From: Streptomyces fuscichromogenes
Lineage (GTDB): Bacteria; Actinomycetota; Actinomycetes; Streptomycetales; Streptomycetaceae
Length of the DNA stretch: 64,000 bases
Assembly (NCBI RefSeq): GCF_014645815.1
Contig: NZ_BMML01000001.1
Span: 682,395 to 746,394, forward strand
Direction of reading: 5' to 3'
The notes under the pieces: model-generated
The model's database searches: none
What the model was told of the DNA's origin: nothing
Seen by the model: the letters and a program-made list of their open reading frames with translations, nothing else
Translations under genes and position numbers: made by a program
Part shown: positions 41,373 through 50,226 of the stretch, one piece after another
Numbering within the stretch: the first letter of the stretch is position 1
How the letters are laid out: every line of letters starts with the position of its first letter

Positions 41373-42644
41373 TCAGATGGTTTCCCGGACGGCCCGGGCG
41401 AGGACGCTGAGTCCCTCGTCCAGCTCCTCCGGGGTGACGGTCAGGGCGGGCAGCAGTTTCACGACCTCGCTCTGAGGCCCCGACGTCTCGATGAGCAGGC
41501 CGAGTTCGAAGGCGCGCGCGGCGATCCGCCCGGCCCGCTCCTTGTCGTGGAACTCCAGGCCCCACACCAGGCCCCGCCCCCGGTACTCGCGGACGTCGGC
41601 CAGGTTCTCCTCGACGATCGCGATGAGCCCCTGCTCGATCTGCTCGCCCTTGGTCCGGGTCTGCTTCTCCATCGCCGGGCCGTCGCTCCAGTAGCTCTCC
41701 AGGGCGGCGGCCGCGGTGACGAAGGCGGGGTTGTTGCCGCGGAAGGTGCCGTTGTGCTCGCCCGGCTCCCACACGTCCAGCTCGGGCCGGAACAGGCACA
41801 GCGACATCGGCAGCCCGTACCCGCTGATGGACTTGGACACGGTGACGATGTCCGGGACGATCCCCGACTCCTCGAAGGAGAAGAAGGTACCGGTGCGTCC
41901 GCAGCCCATCTGGATGTCGTCGACGATCAGCAGCATGTCCTGCCGCTCGCAGAGCGCCTTGAGGGCGCGCAGCCACTCGGGCCGGGCGACGTTGATGCCG
42001 CCCTCGCCCTGCACGGTCTCCACGATCACCGCGGCCGGCTTGTTGAGCCCCGATCCCTGGTCCTCCAACAGCCGCTCGAACCACAGGAAGTCCGGCACGG
42101 TCCCGTCGAAGTAGTTGTCGAAGGGCATCGGTGTCCCGTGCACCAGCGGGACCCCGGCCCCGGCCCGCTTGAACGCGTTCCCGGTGACCGCGAGGGACCC
42201 GAGGGACATCCCGTGGAAGGCGTTGGTGAACGACACGATCGCCTCGCGCCCCTTCACCTTCCGGGCGAGCTTGAGGGCCGACTCGACGGCGTTGGTCCCC
42301 GTCGGACCCGGGAACATGACCTTGTACGGCAGCCCGCGCGGCCGCAGCACCAGGTCCCGGAACGTCTGGAGGAACGACCGCTTGGCCGCCGTCGACATGT
42401 CGAGGCCGTGGGTGACGCCGTCCCGTTCCAGGTAGTCGAGCAGTGCCCGTTTCAGCACGGGGTTGTTGTGGCCGTAGTTGAGCGACCCGGCGCCGGCGAA
42501 GAAGTCCAGGTACTCGTGGCCGTCCTCGTCGTACATCCGGCTGCCCCGGGCCCGGTCGAAGACGGTCGGCCAGGCTCGGCAGTAGCTGCGGACCTCGGAC
42601 TCCAGGGTCTCGAAGACGCCGAGGTCGGGCTGGGTGATGGTCAC
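41373..42644 (-). CDS. ectB: Diaminobutyrate--2-oxoglutarate aminotransferase EctB
   Basis: The 423-residue class III aminotransferase makes L-2,4-diaminobutyrate from aspartate semialdehyde, using glutamate as amino donor. PLP-site residues are visible: [16 protein letters not shown] (114-129), [19 protein letters not shown] (242-252) and Lys271 (VSKSISGYG). The start is GTG (VTITQPDLG). It lies 11 bases after ectA in the same operon. Confidence 0.96.
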   Translation of the reverse strand: MTITQPDLGVFETLESEVRSYCRAWPTVFDRARGSRMYDEDGHEYLDFFAGAGSLNYGHNNPVLKRALLDYLERDGVTHGLDMSTAAKRSFLQTFRDLVLRPRGLPYKVMFPGPTGTNAVESALKLARKVKGREAIVSFTNAFHGMSLGSLAVTGNAFKRAGAGVPLVHGTPMPFDNYFDGTVPDFLWFERLLEDQGSGLNKPAAVIVETVQGEGGINVARPEWLRALKALCERQDMLLIVDDIQMGCGRTGTFFSFEESGIVPDIVTVSKSISGYGLPMSLCLFRPELDVWEPGEHNGTFRGNNPAFVTAAAALESYWSDGPAMEKQTRTKGEQIEQGLIAIVEENLADVREYRGRGLVWGLEFHDKERAGRIAARAFELGLLIETSGPQSEVVKLLPALTVTPEELDEGLSVLARAVRETI

Positions 42645-42655
42645 GGCGGGGCTCC

Positions 42656-43171
42656 TCAGTGCGATGTGGGGGTCAAGGGGCCGATGCGGTACAGGACTTC
42701 GGGGTGGTGCGGACCGTCGGGGAACTCACCGGCCTCGAACAGCACCGAGCGTTCGACGGCGGCGCCGTGCCGGTCGGCGTACGAGGCGAACAGGCGCTCG
42801 GAGGCCGTGTTGCCGGGCGTGATGGTGGTCTCGACGGCGGTGACCGGCTGTTCGGCGGCCACCCGGGCGGTGAGGCCGTCCAGCAGTCGCGCCGCGATGC
42901 CGCGTCCGCGCTCGGCGGCGTCCACGGCCACCTGCCAGACGAGCAGCGTGTCCGGCCGGTCCGGCCGGATGTATCCGGTCACGAACCCGACGGGCTCGCC
43001 GGCCGCGCCGCGCGCCACCGCCGAGGTGCCGGCGAAATCCCGGCACCACAGCAGATAGCTGTACGAGGAGTTCAGATCGAGGCTTCCGGAATTCTTGGCG
43101 ATTCGCCAGAGAGCGGCACCATCGGTCACCAGCGGGCGGTCGACGATCAGGTCTGCTTGTGGGGCAGTCAT
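42656..43171 (-). CDS. ectA: Diaminobutyrate acetyltransferase EctA
   Basis: The 171-residue GNAT enzyme acetylates diaminobutyrate at N-gamma. The acetyl-CoA loop is ERGRGIAARLLDGL; LDLNSSYSYLLWCRDFAGTS and the C-terminal HHPEVLYRI are family words. The start MTAPQADL was chosen because it fits the family length; extension upstream to 43243 reads through leader sequence. It is the first gene of ectABCD. Confidence 0.95.
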   Translation of the reverse strand: MTAPQADLIVDRPLVTDGAALWRIAKNSGSLDLNSSYSYLLWCRDFAGTSAVARGAAGEPVGFVTGYIRPDRPDTLLVWQVAVDAAERGRGIAARLLDGLTARVAAEQPVTAVETTITPGNTASERLFASYADRHGAAVERSVLFEAGEFPDGPHHPEVLYRIGPLTPTSH

Positions 43172-43248
43172 GCGGACCGAATTTAGCGAGGCAAATGCAA
43201 AAATGCACGGCGAGGGTCGTTGTCGACCGAGCTCGCCATGCACTTATG

Positions 43249-43278
43249 TACCTATTTGTTCTGCCATAAAGCGGACAA
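43249..43278 (-). promoter_or_regulatory. ectA: Possible ectABCD promoter
   Basis: On the minus strand TTGTCC (43278-43273) and TAGGTA (43254-43249) are spaced by 18 bases, leaving a leader of about 70 bases before ectA. The match is only moderate; TAGGTA fits the Streptomyces TAGRRT preference better than TATAAT. Confidence 0.3.
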
Positions 43279-43280
43279 TT

Positions 43281-43311
43281 AACCCTGTTATGTGGGGTGC
43301 GTCACAGGGTT
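43281..43311. promoter_or_regulatory. 8-bp inverted repeat upstream of the ect promoter
   Basis: AACCCTGT (43281-43288) and ACAGGGTT (43304-43311) are exact complements with 15 bases between, immediately upstream of the possible -35 box. They could bind an osmotic or GlnR/AraC-type regulator, or form a hairpin ending the leftward aminotransferase transcript. Confidence 0.45.
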
Positions 43312-43475
43312 GAAACCCGGACGAAATTCCACCCGTTTAGCACTGCAAAAAGCGGGCAGGAGAACTCGGGAAAGCCATCTACGGAAGGGGAATCGGAAAT
43401 TACCGTGAATTCGGGTTCCGATAACGCCGTCGATACGCGCCCGCAGGATGCCGGCGCGGTCGCGGTGCCGGTCGG

Positions 43476-44576
43476 CTACCGCCAGAAGGACTCCACCGTC
43501 CGCCGGGCCCCCTCCGGGTCCACCGGCAGGCCCTTCTTCGCCAGCCCCGTGCCGAGCGCCGCCAGGCTCGACCGGACGGCGTCGGCCGTCGCGTTTGCCC
43601 CGTAGTGGTTGACCCGGATCATCTCCCCGGCCAGCGCGCCCCCGCCCGCGGCCAGCGGCAGCGTGCCGTCGCCGGCCAGCGCCTCGGCGACCAGCTCCGA
43701 GGCCACCACGCCCGACGGCACCCGCAGCGTCGTGGCGACCGGCGCCGCGTCGGACTCCGCGTACACGTACGGCTCCAGGCCGCCGCCCAGGGCCACCGCG
43801 CCGGCCCGGGTGGCCAGCGCGGCCGTGCGATGCCGGGCCATCACCGCCTCCAGGCCGTCCGCCTCGATCCGCGCCACGCACGCCTCCAGTGCCAGCATCT
43901 CCAGCTGGGCCGGAGCGTGCAGCAGTGCCTTGCGGCCGCCGTCGATCCAGCGTTCCTTCCAGTCCGGCAGGGAGAGGTAGGAGTGGCGCGGGGCGCGCGG
44001 GTTCGCGGCCATCCGGGCCCATGCCCGCGCGCTCACCGACACCGCGGAGACGCCCGCCGGACCGCCCATCGCCTTCTGCGCCCCGATCACGCACAGGTCC
44101 ACCCCCCACGCGTCCGGCAGCACCGGCTCGGCCCCGACCGAGGCCACCGCGTCCAGGTAGAAGAGGGCGCCGTGGGCCCGTACCGCCTCGCCGATCTCCG
44201 CGACCGGGTTGGTGTTGCCGGTCGCCGCCTCCGCGTGCACCAGGGAGACGAAGTCGATCTCCGGGTGGGCGGCGAAGGCCTCGCGGATCTGCTCGGCCGT
44301 GACGGCGGTGTGGAACGGCACGGCGAGGTCGATCACGGTCGCGCCGCAGTCCCGCAGCCAGTTCCCGAAGGTCTGCCCGTACGGGCCGGTGATCACGTTC
44401 AGTGCGACCGTTTCCGGCCCCGCCGTGGCCCTGATCGCGCCCTCCAGCGGCAGCAGCGCCTCGCCCTGCATGATCACGACGTCCTGGCGGGTATCCAGCA
44501 GGCGGGCCACCCGGTCCTCGATCGCGGCGAAGTGCGCGGCGCTCAGCGGGGGCAGGTCGAGGAAGGGGTGGGTCAC
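43476..44576 (-). CDS. Class V aminotransferase, alanine--glyoxylate / PucG-like
   Basis: The 366-residue fold-type I PLP enzyme has Lys168 (VIGAQKAMGGPAGVS), HAEAATGNTNP near 114-124, YLDAVASVG and a C-terminal GGALAGEMIRVNHYGANA. This pattern is typical of serine/alanine--glyoxylate or ureidoglycine--glyoxylate aminotransferases. The GTG at 44576 (VTHPFLDLPP) has GAAGAGAG upstream; a GTG 21 bases earlier lacks a site. The stop is TAG. It diverges from a polar amino acid importer, so its substrate may be the imported amino acid. Confidence 0.82.
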   Translation of the reverse strand: MTHPFLDLPPLSAAHFAAIEDRVARLLDTRQDVVIMQGEALLPLEGAIRATAGPETVALNVITGPYGQTFGNWLRDCGATVIDLAVPFHTAVTAEQIREAFAAHPEIDFVSLVHAEAATGNTNPVAEIGEAVRAHGALFYLDAVASVGAEPVLPDAWGVDLCVIGAQKAMGGPAGVSAVSVSARAWARMAANPRAPRHSYLSLPDWKERWIDGGRKALLHAPAQLEMLALEACVARIEADGLEAVMARHRTAALATRAGAVALGGGLEPYVYAESDAAPVATTLRVPSGVVASELVAEALAGDGTLPLAAGGGALAGEMIRVNHYGANATADAVRSSLAALGTGLAKKGLPVDPEGARRTVESFWR

Positions 44577-44685
44577 GGCGGTGCTCTCTTCGCTCACGGA
44601 GGGGTGGATCAGGACGAGCGTAACCGGCACACCCCCGACGCCTCTGACCGGCGACTTCTTAGGCCGGACGGCCGCCCGACCATCG

Positions 44686-44720
44686 GTTTGATTTGAGGAA
44701 CCCAAACATCTCCTTATAAT
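44686..44720 (+). promoter_or_regulatory. Promoter and overlapping inverted repeat before the amino acid ABC operon
   Basis: TTGAGG (44693-44698) and a perfect TATAAT (44715-44720) are spaced by 16 bases, an unusually good housekeeping promoter for this genome. GTTTG (from about 44686) and CAAAC (ending about 44707) form inverted arms that straddle the -35 element, as expected for a repressor site shared with the divergent aminotransferase. Confidence 0.5.
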
Positions 44721-44774
44721 CGGAACCCGCAGAAACGGAATCCACAGCTCCATCACAGACTCACGGGAGGTCTC

Positions 44775-45629
44775 GTGACCACGCTCCTCGGGCGCCGCCG
44801 GGCTCGTGCCCTGGCCGCCGTCACCGTCGCGGCCGGGCTGGCCCTCGTGGCCGGCTGCACGTCGAGCGGCAACGGCTCCAGCGCCTCCAGAACGGCCGCC
44901 GGCGGTGTCGTACTCGTCAAGGCCGGTCAGCTCACCACCTGCACCCACCTGCCGTACCCGCCGTTCCAGTCGGAGATCGACGGCAGGGTGCAGGGCTTCG
45001 ACGTGTCGATGATCGACCTGGTCGCCAAGGACCTCGGCGTGAAGCAGCAGATCCTCGACACGCCCTTCGAGAACTTCAAGACCGGCGCCTTCCTCAACTC
45101 CGGCGAGTGCGACCTGGCCGCGGCCGGCATGACCATCACCGCCGAGCGCAAGAAGAACGTCGACTTCTCCGCCCCCTACTTCGACGCCACCCAGGCGCTC
45201 CTCGTCGGCAAGGACAGCGGCATCACCTCGCTCGCCGACGCCAAGGCCAAGAAGGTCCGGCTGGGCGCCCAGGCGCAGACCACCGGCGAGGACTACGCCA
45301 GGAAGCAGGGCTTCGACCCGGTCTCCTTCGAGTCCTCCGACGCCGTCCTCAACGGTCTGCGCACCGGTCAGGTCAAGGCCGTCATCATCGACTACCCGGT
45401 GGTCCAGGGCTGGCTGAAGGACAAGGCCAACGCGAACGCCTTCCAGATCGCGGGCAACATCAACACCGGTGAGCAGTACGGCTTCACGGTGAAGAAGGGC
45501 AACACCAAGCTGCTCGCCGCGATCAACAAGGCCATCGCCGACGCCAAGGCCGACGGCACGTACGAGAAGCTGTACGAGAAGTGGATCGGCCCCTACGAGC
45601 AGTCCGCGGCCTCTCCCTCCGCGTCATGA
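44775..45629 (+). CDS. Polar amino acid ABC transporter lipoprotein binding protein
   Basis: The 284-residue family 3 binding protein has lipobox LVAGC with Cys28. The mature domain shows [21 protein letters not shown], the classic N-lobe motif, and [23 protein letters not shown]. Its C-terminus ends in a short Ser/Ala tail. Family members capture glutamine, arginine or related amino acids. The GTG start follows GGGAGG. The next gene overlaps its stop (ATGA). Confidence 0.92.
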   Translation: MTTLLGRRRARALAAVTVAAGLALVAGCTSSGNGSSASRTAAGGVVLVKAGQLTTCTHLPYPPFQSEIDGRVQGFDVSMIDLVAKDLGVKQQILDTPFENFKTGAFLNSGECDLAAAGMTITAERKKNVDFSAPYFDATQALLVGKDSGITSLADAKAKKVRLGAQAQTTGEDYARKQGFDPVSFESSDAVLNGLRTGQVKAVIIDYPVVQGWLKDKANANAFQIAGNINTGEQYGFTVKKGNTKLLAAINKAIADAKADGTYEKLYEKWIGPYEQSAASPSAS

Positions 45630-46459
45630 CCGCGGCGGAGACCGAACTCCAGCCTCGCAAGAAGGGCCTGACCCGGCGTCAGAAGCGCAGGCTGTCACGC
45701 GGTGTGCAGTACGTCGTCTTCGTCGCCGCGGTGATCGCCTTCGCCGTCGGCGCCGACTGGGGGCGGCTGCGGAACCAGTTCGCCCAGTGGGACATCGCCA
45801 GGCAGATGTTCCCGGACGTCATCACGCTGGCCCTGAAGAACACCGTGCTCTACACGCTGTCCGGCTTCGTCGTCGGACTGGCCCTCGGCATGGTGATCGC
45901 GCTGATGCGGCTGTCCTCGGTGGGCCCCTACCGCTGGCTGGCCGGCGTCTACATCGAGATCTTCCGCGGCCTGCCCGCCCTGCTGATCTTCATCTTCATC
46001 GGCGTCGCCGTCCCGCTCGCCTTCCCCGGCACGGAGATCGTCGGCGGCACCTACGGCAAGGTGGCCCTCGCGCTCGGCCTGGTCGCCGCCGCCTACATGG
46101 CCGAGACCATCCGTGCGGGCATCCAGGCGGTCCCCAAGGGCCAGCTGGAGGCGGCCCGTTCGCTGGGCTTCTCACCCGCCCGCGCGATGATCTCGATCGT
46201 CATCCCGCAGGCGTTCCGCATCATCCTCCCGCCGCTGACCAACGAGTTGGTGCTCCTCTTCAAGGACTCCTCCCTCGTCCTGTTCCTCGGTGTCACCCTG
46301 GAGGAGCGCGAACTGTCCAAGTACGGCCGCGATTTGGCCAGTACGACCGCCAACTCCACGCCCATCCTCGTCGCCGGCCTGTGCTACCTGCTGGTCACGA
46401 TCCCGCTCGGTTTCGTCGTGCGCCGCATGGAGGCGAAGGCCCAGGAGGCCGTGAAATGA
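45626..46459 (+). CDS. Polar amino acid ABC transporter permease
   Basis: The 277-residue permease of the HisM/GlnP group has a basic cytoplasmic start ([14 protein letters not shown]), helices from [13 protein letters not shown], and the signature [30 protein letters not shown] with the EAA loop. Only one permease gene is present, so it should act as a homodimer. The ATG overlaps the stop of the binding protein, and the ATPase follows with a further overlap. Confidence 0.92.
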   Translation: MTAAETELQPRKKGLTRRQKRRLSRGVQYVVFVAAVIAFAVGADWGRLRNQFAQWDIARQMFPDVITLALKNTVLYTLSGFVVGLALGMVIALMRLSSVGPYRWLAGVYIEIFRGLPALLIFIFIGVAVPLAFPGTEIVGGTYGKVALALGLVAAAYMAETIRAGIQAVPKGQLEAARSLGFSPARAMISIVIPQAFRIILPPLTNELVLLFKDSSLVLFLGVTLEERELSKYGRDLASTTANSTPILVAGLCYLLVTIPLGFVVRRMEAKAQEAVK

Positions 46460-47229
46460 GCCGACCCGAGATCCAGGTGAAGGGCCTGCACAAGTCCTTC
46501 GGCGACAACGAGGTGCTGCGCGGTATCGACCTGGAGATCGGCCAGGGCGAGGTCACTTGCGTCATCGGCCCGTCCGGCTCCGGCAAGTCGACGCTGCTGA
46601 GGTGCGTCAACCTCCTCGAAGAACCCACCCGGGGGCAGGTGTTCGTCGGCGGCACCGAGCTGACGGACCCGGACGTCGACATCGACGCCGTGCGCCGCCG
46701 GATCGGCATGGTCTTCCAGCAGTTCAACCTGTTCCCGCACCTCACCGTCACCGAGAACCTCACCCTGCCGCAGCGCCGGGTGCTCCGCCGGGACAGGGCG
46801 CGGGCCGCCCGCGTGGCCGCCGAGAACCTCGCCCGCGTGGGCCTCTCGGAGAAGGCGGACGCCTACCCCGCCGCCCTCTCCGGCGGCCAGCAGCAGCGGG
46901 TGGCGATCGCCCGCTCGCTGTCCATGGGCCCCGAGGTGATGCTCTTCGACGAACCGACCTCGGCCCTCGACCCGGAACTGGTCGGGGACGTCCTGGCGGT
47001 GATGCGGATGCTGGCGCAGGAGGGCATGACCATGATGGTGGTCACCCACGAGATGACCTTCGCCCGCGAGGTCGCCGACCGGGTGGTCTTCATGGACGGC
47101 GGGGTGATCGTCGAGGACGGCACCCCGGACCGGGTGATCGGCGACCCCGCCCACGAGCGCACCCGCCACTTCCTCTCCCGGCTCCTGGACCCGGCCATGG
47201 CCCAGGTGGAGGAGGAGACGCCGGACTAG
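46456..47229 (+). CDS. Polar amino acid ABC transporter ATPase
   Basis: The 257-residue ATPase of the GlnQ/HisP group has Walker A GPSGSGKS at 38-45, Q-loop [14 protein letters not shown], signature LSGGQQQR, Walker B VMLFDEP and the switch His in VVTHEM. It energises the importer encoded by the two genes before it. The length and motifs are complete. The start overlaps the permease stop (ATGA). Confidence 0.95.
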   Translation: MSRPEIQVKGLHKSFGDNEVLRGIDLEIGQGEVTCVIGPSGSGKSTLLRCVNLLEEPTRGQVFVGGTELTDPDVDIDAVRRRIGMVFQQFNLFPHLTVTENLTLPQRRVLRRDRARAARVAAENLARVGLSEKADAYPAALSGGQQQRVAIARSLSMGPEVMLFDEPTSALDPELVGDVLAVMRMLAQEGMTMMVVTHEMTFAREVADRVVFMDGGVIVEDGTPDRVIGDPAHERTRHFLSRLLDPAMAQVEEETPD

Positions 47230-47276
47230 CCGGCCGGCGCGGCCCCGCTGTCAGTGCCGTGTGCGAGGGTTCCGTC

Positions 47277-47909
47277 ATGAACACAGAGCACCTGGAGCGG
47301 GGTTGGGAAGAGACCGTCGCCCTGTTCGAGCGGCGCGGGCTGCCCGAGTCGTCGTACGAGAACCTCTACGAGGAGTCCTACGACGTGCACCCCGGGCCGG
47401 TCACGATCGCGGGCGATCTCGATCTGGACCTGGAGGACACGGCACCCTCCGGCGCCGGCCTCGTCGTCGACGGTGACCTGACCGTCGAGGGCAGCATCGT
47501 CAACGTCGACGACGGCTGCCCGGCGGTGGTCGTCCTCGGCGGTCTGCGGGCGGCGAACGTCTATCTCGAAGGCGACGCCAAGCTGCTGGTGCTGGGCAGC
47601 GTCACCGTGGACGCCTTCATAGGCAACATGACCGACAAGCTCGTGATGATCCACGGAGACCTGCGCGCGAAGGTGACCGTCCTGTCCGGCGAGTTCAGCC
47701 CCGACCTGGTCGGCGGCACCCTGCACGGCGCCGTCGTCGCGCCCCGCTACCTCGACCTCGCCCAGGACGTCGACCCGGCCTCGGTCCTCGTCCCCGAGGT
47801 GCTGCGCGCCGACGGCGAGGACGACTGGTGCTCCTTCGACGCCCCGCGGGTACACGGCGGCCGGCTGCTGAGCCGTATCGATGAGGGACTCCCGGTAGTC
47901 CTAGGCTGA
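47277..47909 (+). CDS. Uncharacterised beta-solenoid-like cytoplasmic protein
   Basis: The 210-residue protein has an N-terminal helical part (EHLERGWEETVALFERRG). A run of short strands at regular spacing follows: VTIAGDLDLDLEDT, GLVVDGDLTVEGSIVNV, AVVVLGGLRAANVYLEGDAKLLVLGSVTVDAF and LVMIHGDLRAKVTV. This resembles bactofilin-type or other left/right-handed solenoids, but it lacks a convincing family match. It has no signal or membrane segment. An amidohydrolase gene starts five bases after the stop, so they are likely co-transcribed. Confidence 0.65.
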   Translation: MNTEHLERGWEETVALFERRGLPESSYENLYEESYDVHPGPVTIAGDLDLDLEDTAPSGAGLVVDGDLTVEGSIVNVDDGCPAVVVLGGLRAANVYLEGDAKLLVLGSVTVDAFIGNMTDKLVMIHGDLRAKVTVLSGEFSPDLVGGTLHGAVVAPRYLDLAQDVDPASVLVPEVLRADGEDDWCSFDAPRVHGGRLLSRIDEGLPVVLG

Positions 47910-47914
47910 GGCCC

Positions 47915-49006
47915 ATGAGCGATCAAGCGGTGCTGCATGTGACGGGCCGGGTTCTCGTGGGACCCGAGGACGTCCGCGACGAACTGTGGGTGGTGGGCGG
48001 TCGCGTCTCCTACGACCGTCCCGCCGGCGCCCGTGACATCCGGACCGTCGACGGCTGGACGCTCCCCGGCCTGGTCGACGCCCACTGCCACGTCGGCCTC
48101 GGCCCGCACGGCCCGGTCGACGCGGCGACCGCCGAGAAGCAGGCCCTCACCGACCGCGAGGCCGGCACCCTGCTCATCCGGGACGCCGGTTCCCCCTCCG
48201 ACACCCGCTGGGTCGACGACCGCGACGACCTCCCGAAGATCGTCCGGGCCGGCCGGCACATCGCGCGGACCCGCCGCTACATAAGGAACTTCGCCCACGA
48301 GATCGAGCCGGCGGACCTCGTCGCGTACGTCGCCCAGGAGGCCCGGCGCGGCGACGGCTGGGTCAAACTGGTCGGCGACTGGATCGACCGGGATCTGGGC
48401 GACCTGGCGCCGAGCTGGCCACGGGACGCCGTCGAGGCGGCGATCACCGAGGCCCACCGGCTCGGCGCCCGGGTCACCGCCCACTGCTTCGCCGAGAACT
48501 CGCTCCAGGACCTGGTCGAGGCCGGCATCGACTGCATCGAGCACGCGACGGGGCTGACGGAGGACCTGATCCCGCTCTTCGCCTCGCGCGGCGTCGCGAT
48601 CGTCCCGACCCTCGTCAACATCGCCACCTTCCCGCAGCTCGCGGCGGGCGGCGAGAGCAGGTTCCCGCAGTGGTCCGCTCATATGCGCCGGCTCCACGAG
48701 CGCCGCTACGACACCGTGCGCAGCGCCTACGACGCAGGCATCCCGGTCTACGTCGGCACCGACGCCGGCGGCTCCCTCGCCCACGGCCTGGTCGCCGACG
48801 AGGTCGCCGAACTGGTCACCGCCGGGATCCCGCCCCTCGACGCGCTCGCGGCGACCAGCTGGGCGGCCCGCGCCTGGCTCGGCAGGCCCGGCCTGGAGGA
48901 GGGCGCACCCGCGGACCTGGTGGTGTACGAGAGCGACCCGCGCGCCGACGTACGCGTCCTCGCGTCCCCCCGTCGGGTGGTGCTGAACGGGCAGGTCGTC
49001 GAGTAA
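47915..49006 (+). CDS. Amidohydrolase family protein
   Basis: The 363-residue TIM-barrel metallo-hydrolase has the first metal motif His57-x-His59 (VDAHCHVG), further His residues in RVTAHCFAE and IEHATG, and the metal Asp in YVGTDAGGSLAHG. A small beta-sandwich is formed by both ends (GRVLVG..., VLNGQVVE). It resembles imidazolonepropionase/prolidase-like cyclic amidohydrolases of subgroup SCO or Sgx-type, whose substrates are peptides or cyclic amides. The substrate here is unknown. Confidence 0.87.
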   Translation: MSDQAVLHVTGRVLVGPEDVRDELWVVGGRVSYDRPAGARDIRTVDGWTLPGLVDAHCHVGLGPHGPVDAATAEKQALTDREAGTLLIRDAGSPSDTRWVDDRDDLPKIVRAGRHIARTRRYIRNFAHEIEPADLVAYVAQEARRGDGWVKLVGDWIDRDLGDLAPSWPRDAVEAAITEAHRLGARVTAHCFAENSLQDLVEAGIDCIEHATGLTEDLIPLFASRGVAIVPTLVNIATFPQLAAGGESRFPQWSAHMRRLHERRYDTVRSAYDAGIPVYVGTDAGGSLAHGLVADEVAELVTAGIPPLDALAATSWAARAWLGRPGLEEGAPADLVVYESDPRADVRVLASPRRVVLNGQVVE

Positions 49007-49149
49007 AGGAACGTCTGTGCCGACAGACTCGAATACGTGCGCGGAAAAGTCCACTATTGAGTGAAGTAACGTGGGATTGCCGTCCGTTCACCCACAGTGC
49101 GTAATTCTTGGCGGGTCCCGAGCAAGTTTTTCTGGGGGGTCCCACCACC

Positions 49150-50097
49150 TTGAACAGCGACACCTTCCGCATGCCCGCACGCCGTCTCGCGACCTTCGCG
49201 ACGGCCACCGCCCTGGCCGCAGGTCCCGCGGTCCTGGCCGGCGCGGGCACCGCACACGCGACCACCGGCCACGGTCGCGCGAGCGCCGTCGTCCTCCGCA
49301 CCGGCCTGCGCGTCTCCCTCCTCGACAAGACCGTGAACGTCCCGCTCGCGGTCTCCCTGAACGAGGTCACGGCACCGCAGAGCTCCGACCGGACCGCGCT
49401 GACCGCCACGCTCGGCGGAGTGGACGGCGGCAGGCCGTTCCACGTCCTCGGCGCGGACGTCGCGGCGGCCAAGGCGACGGTCTCCGCCGACCGCGCCGAG
49501 GCCTCCGTCCACCTCGCCCACACCCGGCTGCACGTGCCGGGCCTGCCCCTGCTGTCCCTCGTCGAACTCGACACGGTCAGGTCCAGGGCCACCTGCGAGA
49601 CCGGCAGGCGTCCGGAGGCGGACGCCGACGTGGCCGGCGCCGTCACCGTGCTCGGCAAACGCGTGACGCTGAGCGCGGGCGGGCCCACCGATGTCAGGGT
49701 CCCCGGCGTCGGCGAGGTCCGCCTCGATCTGTCCAGGCGCGAGACGACGTCGACCTCGGCGGCGGCCAGCGCCCTCGAACTCAAGGTCTCCGTCAACCCG
49801 CTGAAGCTCAACGTGGCCGGGGTGGAGGGAACGCTGACCCTGGCGAAGGTGACGTGCGAGACGCCGCCGGACCCCGCAGCCGCACCGGCCGACCCCACGG
49901 ACCCGGCCGACCCCACGGACCCGGCCGGTTCCGCCGATCCGGTGACCGACGTGAAGGTCCAGGGCGCCCCGGCGAAGGAGACGAAGCTGGCGGAGACGGG
50001 CGGGAGTTCGGTGATGCCGTACATGGTGGCGGGTGCGCTCGCGCTCGTGGTCGCCGGAGGAGGGGTGTTCCTTCTGGTGCGTCGCAGGAGTTCTTGA
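49150..50097 (+). CDS. Secreted cell-wall protein with LAETG sorting signal
   Basis: The 315-residue secreted protein has a signal peptide ending near GTAHATT, a beta-rich mature region, an acidic P-A-D-P-T-D repeat (about residues 238-262) and a C-terminal LAETG sorting motif. A hydrophobic helix (VMPYMVAGALALVVAGGGVF) and an RRRSS tail complete the sorting signal. LAXTG motifs are cut by class E sortases in Streptomyces, so it should be wall-linked. TTG at 49150 was chosen because a G6 run lies ten bases upstream; ATG 49171 is possible. As I recall, S. coelicolor has an equivalent protein beside its ect and cob genes. The function is unknown. Confidence 0.82.
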   Translation: MNSDTFRMPARRLATFATATALAAGPAVLAGAGTAHATTGHGRASAVVLRTGLRVSLLDKTVNVPLAVSLNEVTAPQSSDRTALTATLGGVDGGRPFHVLGADVAAAKATVSADRAEASVHLAHTRLHVPGLPLLSLVELDTVRSRATCETGRRPEADADVAGAVTVLGKRVTLSAGGPTDVRVPGVGEVRLDLSRRETTSTSAAASALELKVSVNPLKLNVAGVEGTLTLAKVTCETPPDPAAAPADPTDPADPTDPAGSADPVTDVKVQGAPAKETKLAETGGSSVMPYMVAGALALVVAGGGVFLLVRRRSS

Positions 50098-50112
50098 GAG
50101 CACGCGCTGAAG

Positions 50113-50161
50113 GCGCCCCTTCAGGGGCGCGGGGCGGTAGTCGATGTGCGGCTACCGCCCC
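50113..50161. terminator. Double hairpin between the LAETG protein gene and cobC
   Basis: The first stem is GCGCCCC (50113-50119), loop TTCA, GGGGCGC (50124-50130). The second is GGGGCGGTAG (50131-50140) with CTACCGCCCC (50152-50161). The first matches the hairpin at 32661 except in the loop. The pair separates two convergent transcripts. The remainder to 50226 has repeat words (CCGCAGTTCCCC) but no gene. Confidence 0.75.
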
Positions 50162-50226
50162 GCGGGAGGCGGGCCGGCCACGACGCACCCGTACGCGCGA
50201 ACGGTCCGCAGTTCCCCCCCCGCTCT

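Larger units (their letters stand above)
43172..43475. other. 304-base intergenic region between ectA and the class V aminotransferase
   Basis: This is the ectA leader and promoter side. It is relatively A/T-rich near the gene (repeated AAATGCA words at about 43191-43206). It contains the inverted repeat and promoter listed separately. The half next to the aminotransferase, from about 43400, holds a GTG-started reading stretch (VNSGSDNAVDTRPQD) with no partner; it may be a gene remnant. No RNA gene is seen. Confidence 0.6.

Noticed and set aside
43297..43605. A 102-codon plus-strand frame upstream of ectA
   Set aside because: Its second half is antisense to the aminotransferase. Only a short part near 43400 looks gene-like, and it is reported as a possible remnant.
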